DNA from: Acidimicrobiia bacterium
GTDB lineage: Bacteria; Actinomycetota; Acidimicrobiia; Spongiisociales; UBA5794
Direction: 5' to 3'
Assembly (NCBI GenBank): GCA_030431785.1
Contig: JAUIIM010000008.1
Span: 1 to 43,122 of the forward strand
Length of the DNA: 43,122 nucleotides
Shown: one piece after another, positions 1 through 7,130 of the stretch
How positions within the stretch are numbered: position 1 is the stretch's first letter
Layout: each line of letters opens with the position of its first letter
Notes under the pieces: model-generated
Seen by the model: the letters and a program-made list of their open reading frames with translations, nothing else
What the model was told of the DNA's origin: nothing
Databases searched by the model: none
Position numbers and translations under genes: made by a program

Positions 1-2
1 AA

Positions 3-974
3 TGGCCCGAGCACTCGGTGTATCCGAATTGGGGCGCCACGATGCGTCGAGCCGACCTCGACGGCACGGTCGCCGGTCTCGCCGAAGCACAAGGTGCCGT
101 CGTCGAACAGGGCACAACGGCGATGCCGATCTTCGAAGACGGTGCGGTCACCGGCGTGACCCTCAAGAACGCAGAGGGCGAACGAACGGTCCACACCGAC
201 TATGTCGTCATCGCCGACGGTTCCAACTCCCGGTTCGGTCGGGGTGTCGGCGCATCCCGTCGCCGTGACTACCCGTACGGGTTGGCGGTGCGGGCATACT
301 GGGAAAGCCCGAATTCTGACGACCCGTTCATCGAGTCCCAGTTGGATATCCGGGACAAGAAGGGCCGTGCGATGCCCGGCTACGGCTGGGTGTTCCCGTT
401 GGGTGACGGGGAGATCAACGTCGGTGCCGGCCTCGTGTCGACGTTCAAGGGATGGAAGGACATCAACACGTCCCACATCCTCGAGGCGTACGCCGAGAGC
501 CTGCCCGATCACTGGAAGGTGACCGACGTCACCCCGCACACTCGCCCGATCGGTGGGAAGCTCCCGATGAGCCTGTCCGTCGGACCGAAGGTGGGTCGCA
601 ACTGGGTCCTCGTCGGGGACGCCTCCGGTGCGGTCAACCCGTTCAACGGAGAAGGCATCGACTACGCCTACGAGACGGGCCGCATGGCTGCCCGTCACAT
701 CGCAGAGGTCGCTGCCGGTTCAGCGGACGATCTCACCCCCTACGCCATCGAACTCGAGGACACCTACGGCGACTACCACCGGGTGGCCCGCGTCTTCGTC
801 AAGGCGATCGGCAACCCAACGGTCATGAAGACCCTCACCACCGTCGGCCTGCGATCGAAGCCACTCATGGAGTGGACGCTCAAGGTCATGGCCAACCTCC
901 TCGACCCCGAGGACGCCAAGATGACCGAACACGTCTACACGGCCATCGAACGAGTCGTCAACGCCGGCAAGTAG
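3..974 (+). CDS. Geranylgeranyl reductase-family FAD-dependent oxidoreductase (5' truncated by window edge)
   Basis: The reading frame is already open at the first bases, so the N-terminal FAD-binding Rossmann motif lies outside the window. What remains is the C-terminal two thirds of a geranylgeranyl-reductase/menaquinone-reductase-type flavoprotein. It includes the YVVIADGSNSRFGR segment and the second FAD signature VLVGDASGAVNPFNGEGID followed by YAYETGRMAA, near 600-690. Family members use FAD and NAD(P)H to reduce isoprenoid double bonds, for example in archaeal lipids, chlorophyll side chains or the mycobacterial menaquinone tail; which substrate applies here cannot be read from the sequence. 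It runs convergently to the next gene with a 15-nt gap. About 236 bp of it (roughly 591-827) reappear, diverged and frameshifted, at 2996-3233. Confidence 0.85.
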   Translation, partial: WPEHSVYPNWGATMRRADLDGTVAGLAEAQGAVVEQGTTAMPIFEDGAVTGVTLKNAEGERTVHTDYVVIADGSNSRFGRGVGASRRRDYPYGLAVRAYWESPNSDDPFIESQLDIRDKKGRAMPGYGWVFPLGDGEINVGAGLVSTFKGWKDINTSHILEAYAESLPDHWKVTDVTPHTRPIGGKLPMSLSVGPKVGRNWVLVGDASGAVNPFNGEGIDYAYETGRMAARHIAEVAAGSADDLTPYAIELEDTYGDYHRVARVFVKAIGNPTVMKTLTTVGLRSKPLMEWTLKVMANLLDPEDAKMTEHVYTAIERVVNAGK

Positions 975-989
975 CTCGCTTTCGACGAC

Positions 990-2465
990 CTACCGGGGTC
1001 GCCCGGCAGCAAGCTCATCCACCACGCCCCGTATCGCGTTGTAGATGGTGTTGGCTTGCTCGGGGGTGTTCCCGACGGCGGTCACACCGAACCGTCCGTC
1101 GATGGCGAGGCATGAGAGCATGTGAGGGACGACACCGGTTCGGGTTGCCGTGTCGAACAGGATGCCTGCCGACGCAAGTGCGTCGATCACGGCAGCTGGA
1201 GGCAGTCCGGTCCAGTGTTCGTCGACGAGGTTGTCGGTGGCGACATAGTGCTGCTCCTGGCCACGATCGTCGACATACCCACCGGCATCCACGTCGTATT
1301 GGCCGGGGGCAAGGTGACGGAGGACTGCGAGGGGGTGAGAGGTTCCTCCGCGGCGGAGGTTGATCTCAAGGGCATGAACACTCCACGGTCCGCTTTCGTC
1401 GTCGGCGCTCGTCACGAAATCGACGGCAAGCCGACCCAGCGCCCCTCGGTCGGCCAGAGCGTGGCCAACGGCAACGGCATGGTGACCGATCTCGGCTGCG
1501 TATGCAGGATTAGCCGGGAATCGGCATCCCAGGTAGATCTGGCCGCTGTCGTCGAGGATCTGCTCGTGGGAGGACAGGACCCGCACGGAGCGGTCGGGCT
1601 GGATGTCGAGCTGCACACTCGGGCTCGAATACATCGTCCCGGCGATCATGGATTCCACGATGAAGCCTGCGTCCAGATCGGCGATGTAGTCGGGGTCGAG
1701 GCTGTTCACACGACTGCGGAGCTGTCCAAGGGACATGGCCGACCCGGGCTCTGCCAGACCGTCGAAACCGATGACGGCGTTCCCGTCGCCGGCGCCGGAG
1801 TTGTCGTGTTTGAGGACCACGGAGCGGAGATCGGGATCGGCTGTTCGCAACCGGTCGATCGCCGTAACCGCATCGTCGACGGTGTGGAGGTTCTCGAAAC
1901 CTGGTGGTACCGGTACGTCGGCGTCACGCATCAGTTCTCGTCCGGCGCTTTTGAACCCGAGTGGCCACAGCTCGGGCGCGGTCCCGTTCACTGGCACCTG
2001 GAGCCCCGTCGCCAACTGGACCTCAACCTCGGTGACATTCCACGGCTCGATATAGGCAGGCGTGTCACCGATCCAGTTACGCATCGCCTCGATGGTTGCG
2101 GGCTGCTCCACCAGCTTGGCGGCAACCGACCTCGCGCTCATATCTTCGATCGCCACGATGTTGAAGCGGTCGCGGGCCCCATCGGCGAGCTCTGGCGGAA
2201 GAAGCGAGAAGTACAGGTCGACGACAGACTCGTCGGGCTTCTGCGAGCACACGTACAGGATCCGCACCGATGGCATACGCAGGAGCACGACCGCGACCAG
2301 GAACCGGTGTTCGAGCGAGCCAAGCCGGCTGGCATAGTGGGACATCATTGTCTCACCGATACTGAACGACGGCAGCACAATCACGGTGTGAGGCGTCGTC
2401 GAGTCAGGTGTTGTCAGCGCGTAGAGGGGTGGAAGGGTTTCCTGGAGTTGGTCGAAGTCGAGCAT
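990..2465 (-). CDS. ATP-grasp peptide ligase, PGM1-related
   Basis: This 491-residue protein starts at ATG 2465. It resembles the PGM1-type carboxylate-amine ligases, known from pheganomycin biosynthesis, where an ATP-grasp enzyme joins a free carboxylate to an amine. Supporting features are an N-terminal pre-ATP-grasp half beginning with IVLPSFSIGE, a central ATP-grasp region with LRSVVLKHDNSGAGDG as the Lys/Gly-rich nucleotide loop, and a late acidic, metal-binding-like stretch (VHALEINLRRGGTSHP) followed by a PGM1-type C-terminus. No precursor peptide, methyltransferase or transporter sits beside it, so its substrate is unknown. It is divergent from the VOC gene, sharing a 129-nt spacer. 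The family call is from recognition; the biological role is open. Confidence 0.75.
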   Translation of the reverse strand: MLDFDQLQETLPPLYALTTPDSTTPHTVIVLPSFSIGETMMSHYASRLGSLEHRFLVAVVLLRMPSVRILYVCSQKPDESVVDLYFSLLPPELADGARDRFNIVAIEDMSARSVAAKLVEQPATIEAMRNWIGDTPAYIEPWNVTEVEVQLATGLQVPVNGTAPELWPLGFKSAGRELMRDADVPVPPGFENLHTVDDAVTAIDRLRTADPDLRSVVLKHDNSGAGDGNAVIGFDGLAEPGSAMSLGQLRSRVNSLDPDYIADLDAGFIVESMIAGTMYSSPSVQLDIQPDRSVRVLSSHEQILDDSGQIYLGCRFPANPAYAAEIGHHAVAVGHALADRGALGRLAVDFVTSADDESGPWSVHALEINLRRGGTSHPLAVLRHLAPGQYDVDAGGYVDDRGQEQHYVATDNLVDEHWTGLPPAAVIDALASAGILFDTATRTGVVPHMLSCLAIDGRFGVTAVGNTPEQANTIYNAIRGVVDELAAGRPR

Positions 2466-2594
2466 CCGACGACCCTAGCCAGATCGAGTCCAGCCTGACG
2501 TGCCAAGCGTGAAGCGACGAGCGCCGTCGGAACGGGCGCAACCCCGGCGAGTACCGGATAGGCTCGGAACGACCGATGCGACCCAAGGAGTCCA

Positions 2595-2987
2595 GTGGAC
2601 ACATTCCAACCGCAAGCCATCACGCACATGCTGGTCGTATCCGACCCTGAGAAGAGCCGTGATTGGTACGTCAAGGTGCTCGATGCCACCGTCCACAGCG
2701 AGTACGGGAGTTCGGTGGTCCTCAAACTCCAGGACACCTGGCTGCTTCTGGTCGAAGGGGCGGGCCCCACCCCCGACAAGCCGACGATCACCCTTACCGA
2801 ACCCGACGACCCGAACCATGCCAGCAGCCAGATCATCTTCCGCGTCGACGACTGCCAGGAGACCTACCGCCTCCTCACCAGCCGTGGCGCCGGCTTCCTA
2901 ACCTCCCCCCGCCACCGAGGCTCCGAGACCCGAGCCTTCTTCCAAGACCCCGACAACCACCTCTTCGAGATCTCCGAGGTCAGCTGA
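2595..2987 (+). CDS. VOC-family (glyoxalase/bleomycin-resistance fold) protein
   Basis: A 130-residue single VOC domain starting at GTG 2595 behind an AAGGAG-type ribosome site at about 2585-2590. It shows the expected beta-alpha-beta pattern: THMLVVSDPEKSRDWYVKVL at the N-terminus, and a C-terminal half ending FFQDPDNHLFEISEVS. His11 and the Glu of FEIS are in the places of metal ligands in this superfamily. Members include lyases, dioxygenases and resistance proteins, so no substrate can be assigned. It is the last backbone gene before the reductase fragment and the defence island. Confidence 0.8.
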   Translation: MDTFQPQAITHMLVVSDPEKSRDWYVKVLDATVHSEYGSSVVLKLQDTWLLLVEGAGPTPDKPTITLTEPDDPNHASSQIIFRVDDCQETYRLLTSRGAGFLTSPRHRGSETRAFFQDPDNHLFEISEVS

Positions 2988-2995
2988 GTTCGTCT

Positions 2996-3233
2996 GAAGG
3001 TGGGTCGCAACTGGGTCCTCGTCGGGGACCCCTCCGGTGCGGTCAATCCGTTCAACGGAGAAGGCATCGACTATGCCTACGAGACAGGCCGCATGGCAGC
3101 CCGCCACATTGCCGAGGTCGCTGCCGGCTCAGCCGACGACCTCACCCGTGCGCCATCGAACTCGAGGACACCTACGGCGACTACCACCGGGGGGCACGCG
3201 TCTTCGTCAAGGCGATCGGGACCCCGACGGTAT
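2996..3233 (+). pseudogene. Duplicated fragment of the geranylgeranyl reductase gene
   Basis: This stretch aligns base for base with about 591-827 of the reductase gene, covering the VGDxSGAVNPFNGEGIDYAY motif and the following helix. Most differences are at third codon positions (for example AAC/AAT, GCC/GCA, ATC/ATT). That points to a related but separately evolved allele rather than a fresh copy. One base is missing after CTCACC near 3149, which breaks the frame, and similarity stops abruptly near 3233 where the DNA becomes AT-richer. It marks the left edge of the island. The first 19 bases (CTGAAGGTGGGTCGCAACT) are also one mismatch from the terminus of the intergenic repeat found at 29.5 kb. 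Confidence 0.85.
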
Positions 3234-3260
3234 GCCACATATATCGGCCCATATCGCATG

Positions 3261-3298
3261 GATACACTCTTGCATATAGCCGAACAATGCGATACACT
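3261..3298 (+). promoter_or_regulatory. Probable promoter and operator of the RHH-GHKL operon
   Basis: An AT-rich segment contains TTGCAT (3270-3275), 17 nt, then TACACT (3293-3298), a good sigma-70-like pair placed before the gene starting at 3329. The octamer GATACACT occurs at 3261-3268 and again at 3291-3298, exactly 30 bp apart, the second covering the -10 element. Since the first gene carries a ribbon-helix-helix domain, autoregulation through these direct repeats is plausible but inferred. Confidence 0.45.
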
Positions 3299-3328
3299 GA
3301 ATGTACCATCTAATACGTGAGGTGTACT

Positions 3329-4381
3329 ATGCCCGGAAACGAACAGCGCACAATGCGCATACCAATCCCGGTCCCACTAATCCGCGAGATGGACGCTGTC
3401 ATCCTTGGAGGCGTTGGCGGCTATGAGACCAGGGCCGAGTTCATAGTCGATGCGATTCAGGAGCGGATTCTTGAGCTGTCCGTGGATAGCATCGAAGAGG
3501 CTGGACCGCCGCCTCCAACGCCAATCGAGCGGGTAGGTATCGCGCCGCCAGCCGATCCGGTAGCTCAGCAGACGTCTGCTAGCGCCGTGACCTTCAGCAT
3601 GCCAATGACGGCATTAGCCGCACCGGCGGCGGGCTTCGTTGTTCCGGACGTAGACGACCTCAACCGACCCGCGAAGAGCGCGCTATTCGGCCTTCACAAC
3701 CGCGACTACCCATCTCTGTGGGCGCTCACGAAACTCGCTTCGCTGACGGTGGATCAACCGATACCGATCGAAGACTACTTCTCCGATGTGCTCAAGGTTG
3801 CGTGGGAGTTCGGGGAGCTACTCCTCGCGATCGAAAAGCACACAGGTAGCAAGTGCACAGCCTTGTTCCCGACCAACCCCAAAAAGCGTAAACCCGCTGA
3901 GATGGGTTTCCGTTCCTTCGCCGTGGGCGACTATCGGCCCGAGGGTGACGCCTTCGCGACTAGCGGACCACTCTTTGAATGGCGCTTGATGGCTCTTATC
4001 GGCGACCGTGATGCACCCCTAGTTGGTCTCACCGAATCGGGCTGGAAGCTGCTCGGAGACGTTACTGGTATCTCAGTCGAGGAACCGCACCCGCCGGAGG
4101 TTGCGAGAGCCTTCTTCTCTCACATCGCTACCCACGCACCCGAAGACTGGAAAGGGTTCGCCGAGATCCTCCGAGCCATTGGACACGGAGCGACACGCCA
4201 GGACGTGCTGGATCACGTGGCGAGGGTTTGGACATCTTGGACCGACAATGAGGTATCCACCAACTCGGCTGGCTATATCGCCAGAGCTCGCGAATGGGGT
4301 CTCGTGGAGCCAAAGCAGATCAAATCGCAATACCACCTGACTCACCTCGGACACGCCTACACAAATGGAGAGAACCTATGA
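3329..4381 (+). CDS. Ribbon-helix-helix domain protein with C-terminal winged-helix-like region
   Basis: The protein has 350 residues. ATG 3329 is preferred over the in-frame GTG 3317 because GTGAGGTG just upstream makes a ribosome site. Residues about 8-50 have a beta strand (MRIPIPVPLIREMDAVI) followed by two helices (YETRAEFIVDAIQERILEL), the pattern of a MetJ/Arc ribbon-helix-helix DNA-binding domain. A Pro/Ala-rich linker (about 55-110) leads to an alpha/beta region, and residues about 250-345 are helix-rich and look winged-helix-like. The family as a whole is not recognised. Its stop overlaps the next start (ATGA at 4378-4381), so it is translationally coupled to the GHKL ATPase. It may be the repressor or DNA-targeting subunit of that system. 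Confidence 0.7.
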   Translation: MPGNEQRTMRIPIPVPLIREMDAVILGGVGGYETRAEFIVDAIQERILELSVDSIEEAGPPPPTPIERVGIAPPADPVAQQTSASAVTFSMPMTALAAPAAGFVVPDVDDLNRPAKSALFGLHNRDYPSLWALTKLASLTVDQPIPIEDYFSDVLKVAWEFGELLLAIEKHTGSKCTALFPTNPKKRKPAEMGFRSFAVGDYRPEGDAFATSGPLFEWRLMALIGDRDAPLVGLTESGWKLLGDVTGISVEEPHPPEVARAFFSHIATHAPEDWKGFAEILRAIGHGATRQDVLDHVARVWTSWTDNEVSTNSAGYIARAREWGLVEPKQIKSQYHLTHLGHAYTNGENL

Positions 4382-5208
4382 CCAACAGCAATGGAAAGAT
4401 CGTTGAAGCGGCCCTGGCCGCCCGCACCGTCGACGCGGCCGGTGAGGTGCAGGATCTCATAGCCCAGGCCATTGGGACTCGTCATCAGCGACCCCTCGGC
4501 GACAAAGGCAACAACCAAGGCATCCTCACGGGCTCCGGTGCTAGTTACGACCACAAGTCTCTTGAGGTCGTCACCAACATGCAGGACGCGGTTGTCGAAC
4601 TGCACGCTCTGCGCAAGTACCGGAACCGGGAAGCGGTGCCATTCGTCACACCGCACGAGGCGGCGACCACACTCCTTTCGGGTCTCAGCACAAAGGAGCG
4701 AGCAGCGCTCGCCTCCGTGACAATCGACAAGGCTGCAACCGGGGCAGAGAAGAAGCGCATCACACTGGTCATGCGCGACCTTGGCTGTGGCATTACTGCT
4801 ACCGAGGTGCCGCGCACCATCTTCCAAGTTGGCGCGGGTCACAAGGACGGCGTTGACTGGCAGCAAGGTACATACGGACTTGGTGGTGCACTCACCTACC
4901 TCAACGCTGGGAGCGTGGTCCTGGTGACACGGCGGCACCCGGACCTGCTGGCTCTTGACGAGGAGGACAGGATCACGGTTGCCGTCGTGCAGCGTGAAAG
5001 AGTGCATACCACGGCGAACGCCTACTACTTGGTGACTAGACCGTGGGATGAACGCGATCCCTCAACATGGGCAAAGCAGTTCCGTTCTCTATCCCGGCCG
5101 CGGACTACCCCCAGTTTGAGCCTGGCACTCATGTCGCTCTCATTGCCTACGACACGGAAGGGCTCGGCCGCCGTTCCGGCGACGAAAGGTCCTTCGACAC
5201 GGTTCTGA
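4378..5208 (+). CDS. GHKL (Hsp90/MutL-like) ATPase, N-terminal part; frame broken near 5073
   Basis: Translation from ATG 4378 gives a GHKL ATP-binding domain. The N box is VVTNMQDA (Asn67, Asp70), the G1 box is DLGCGI (Asp134, Gly136, Gly138), and the G2-like lid is GTYGLGGAL (Gly164-Gly170). Residues 1-233 read as a normal protein. After that the frame becomes Arg/Ser/Thr-rich nonsense up to 5208, while sensible sequence continues in the -1 frame. The tetranucleotide AAAG at 5073-5076 would allow a lysyl-tRNA slip giving WAK-AVPFSIP and a continuous product of about 778 residues. A sequencing error, an inactivating mutation or programmed frameshifting are all possible. GHKL ATPases of the MutL/MORC group are known to accompany restriction-modification genes. 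Confidence 0.7.
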   Translation: MTNSNGKIVEAALAARTVDAAGEVQDLIAQAIGTRHQRPLGDKGNNQGILTGSGASYDHKSLEVVTNMQDAVVELHALRKYRNREAVPFVTPHEAATTLLSGLSTKERAALASVTIDKAATGAEKKRITLVMRDLGCGITATEVPRTIFQVGAGHKDGVDWQQGTYGLGGALTYLNAGSVVLVTRRHPDLLALDEEDRITVAVVQRERVHTTANAYYLVTRPWDERDPSTWAKQFRSLSRPRTTPSLSLALMSLSLPTTRKGSAAVPATKGPSTRF

Positions 5209-6713
5209 ATACGCGTCTGTTCCGTCCAGTACTGCCTATCAGATATCGCAACAACATCACGCGGCCGGATCGGGACGAGACCCTTCATGGTCTTGAACGG
5301 CGCCTCGACGACAACCCCGGCGAGCCAGGCACAGAGGGCGCCGACACGCTGCCCTTCAATCACAATGGCACCACCTATCACCTACCCATCCGGTTTCGGC
5401 TCTTTTCCAAGCGAGGAGAGAAGGGCCAGCGGCGCAACTTCGTCGCCTATGGCCACGCGCTACTGCTGACGTCCAATGGTCAGGTTCACTCGCATTGGTC
5501 GCCCCAATACTTCAAGTTCCACACGAAGCTGAACAAACTGTATGACCGGATCCTTGTGATCGTCGAGAGCGACACCCTCCCCATTGAGATACGGACCGAG
5601 CTGTTCACCGCCGACCGTGCTCAGCTCGTGCGCAGCCAGGTCGCGATGCGTTTGGAGAAGGAAATCGCAGCGTTCCTCAACGATTGGCCGACTCTGCGAG
5701 ACGCGAACAACGCACTCATTCGTGAGGCTATTACCGGCGACAACAATGGCCGGCCGACGATCGCTGTCGCAGAGCAGATCGCGCGGGCGTTCAAGACGAA
5801 GGGCTTTTCGCTCGGCGCGGTCGGGGCGGGCAGAACCGGAGGCCACAACCCCCGGCCGCCCGATCCTAGCCCGCCTGAGGATCTCTACGATGATCCCACT
5901 CACTTTGAGGGACCCGAGTCAGTCGGGGCCCTCGCAGGCAAGGTCAAGGGTGTGTACTTCAAGTTGAATGGCACGGACGGCTTCATCAGCCGACGCGCCC
6001 AGCTGTTCGTGACCTGCGACCACCCTGATATCGGGGATTCGGAGATCACAGTCGGCGAGCTCCGCGCTGGCCGAGTGCGTGTCTCGATTGCAGTGCCCGA
6101 GAGCGCCAGCCTTGGCATCTACAAGCTCAAAGTCCAGATACCGATGTGGGCGAAGACTTCCGGCGGACTGGGTCCTCGCTTTGAGTGGACCACCAAGATT
6201 GAGGTCGTTGACGAGCCCTCGACCAAGCGACCCGAGCGCAATGCCGCAAAGAACAACGCCAAGTCCGGACCCGGCGATGGGGGACTCGTTGCTTTGATCT
6301 GGAAGAGCGAGACCGATGACGGCGTCGAGGATTGGACAGCTGCAACTGTCGGTGAAATCGAAATGGTTCGGGGCAAGGACCTTGCCGAAAGGCGCCCCGA
6401 GTATGCAGAGCTCGCCAAGGTCGACACAGAGATCCCCACCATCGTGCTCAACCGAACCTACTCGCCCCTCAAAGCCTACATACAGGCTCGCGCGGCTGAG
6501 CTGACCGAGGAGGGCAAGGAGCAAGCACGCGACCGTTACGCGGTTGGCGTAGGCGTGGCTCTGCTCGTCCTCGACGAGGATGCTCGTAGGGCCGAGAAGG
6601 CGGGCAAGCAGCTCGATGAGTCAGCCGTTGCCGCTGGTCAACGCGCCGCCGCCCGTGCAGTACTTAGCGTGATGCCAGCGTACGACAGGCTCGCGAAGGA
6701 GCTGGAGAACTGA
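5067..6713 (+). CDS. Continuation (C-terminal part) of the GHKL ATPase in the -1 frame
   Basis: The frame is closed by stops at 5037 and 5049 and opens with ATG 5067, but no ribosome site precedes that ATG, and the first residues AVPFSIPAADYPQFEP continue the upstream protein. Up to 548 residues follow: a region after the ATPase domain (FDTVLNTRLFRPVLPIRYR), a helical segment (LEKEIAAFLNDWPTLRDANNALI), a beta-rich Ig-like stretch at about residues 290-390 with YFKLNGTDGFISRRAQLF, a Lys/Asn-rich linker, and a C-terminal helical region rich in Ala/Glu/Arg. The segment does not match a family I can name. The long overlap (142 nt) with the upstream frame argues against two independent genes. Confidence 0.65.
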   Translation: MGKAVPFSIPAADYPQFEPGTHVALIAYDTEGLGRRSGDERSFDTVLNTRLFRPVLPIRYRNNITRPDRDETLHGLERRLDDNPGEPGTEGADTLPFNHNGTTYHLPIRFRLFSKRGEKGQRRNFVAYGHALLLTSNGQVHSHWSPQYFKFHTKLNKLYDRILVIVESDTLPIEIRTELFTADRAQLVRSQVAMRLEKEIAAFLNDWPTLRDANNALIREAITGDNNGRPTIAVAEQIARAFKTKGFSLGAVGAGRTGGHNPRPPDPSPPEDLYDDPTHFEGPESVGALAGKVKGVYFKLNGTDGFISRRAQLFVTCDHPDIGDSEITVGELRAGRVRVSIAVPESASLGIYKLKVQIPMWAKTSGGLGPRFEWTTKIEVVDEPSTKRPERNAAKNNAKSGPGDGGLVALIWKSETDDGVEDWTAATVGEIEMVRGKDLAERRPEYAELAKVDTEIPTIVLNRTYSPLKAYIQARAAELTEEGKEQARDRYAVGVGVALLVLDEDARRAEKAGKQLDESAVAAGQRAAARAVLSVMPAYDRLAKELEN

Positions 6714-6754
6714 CGCTACAGCGGCGGCAACAGTGGCATGGCGCCTAGGCCAGA

Positions 6755-6769
6755 GTCCGATCATCGGAC
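6755..6769. promoter_or_regulatory. Short perfect inverted repeat after the GHKL gene
   Basis: GTCCGAT-C-ATCGGAC is a 7-bp perfect inverted repeat around one central base, 42 nt after the GHKL stop. It could be an operator or part of a weak terminator. No T-run follows. Confidence 0.35.
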
Positions 6770-6967
6770 CGACAGCCAATGGCGGGGGTGGTGGAGGAGC
6801 CGGCGGACTAGCCAAGTCTGGTGAAGCGTCCGGGCCCGCGGCCGACCTCCCTCGGTGGCCACGCCTCAGGGTGGTGGGACAACGGCCGAGCATCCTACGA
6901 TGCCACCGACACCTGAAATCATCGACGGAACATCGGGCGGGCCGGGCGCTCGGACGAACCACGAGCA

Positions 6968-7004
6968 GGGGCTCTTGCGGAGCCCAGTGCTCCGCAAGAG
7001 CCCC
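6968..7004. terminator. Perfect 16-bp inverted repeat with 5-nt loop
   Basis: GGGGCTCTTGCGGAGC at 6968-6983 is exactly complementary to 6989-7004, separated by CCAGT. It is the strongest simple hairpin seen in the window. It sits in the 417-nt spacer between the GHKL gene and the methyltransferase, 127 nt before the latter. Without a downstream T-run it may act as a Rho-independent-like barrier, a processing site or a regulator of the restriction-modification operon. The rest of the spacer (6714-7130) has no ORF that I trust. Confidence 0.55.
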
Positions 7005-7130
7005 ATCAGACGCATTGCGGGAGTTGCTCGCCGTTTCGCGAGCTCATCGGCCCCACTGGAATCAGGCAGAACCTGTCGTTCGACCCAGCTAGGCTTACAA
7101 CAGAGTTACAAGCATGTAAGTCCGGAGAAA

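Noticed and set aside
1122..2498. 458-codon plus-strand frame over the peptide ligase
   Set aside because: Antisense shadow in GC-rich DNA; the minus-strand protein has recognisable ATP-grasp motifs.
6733..7092. 119-codon frame with a glycine run before the methyltransferase
   Set aside because: No ribosome site, odd composition, and it contains the 16-bp hairpin.
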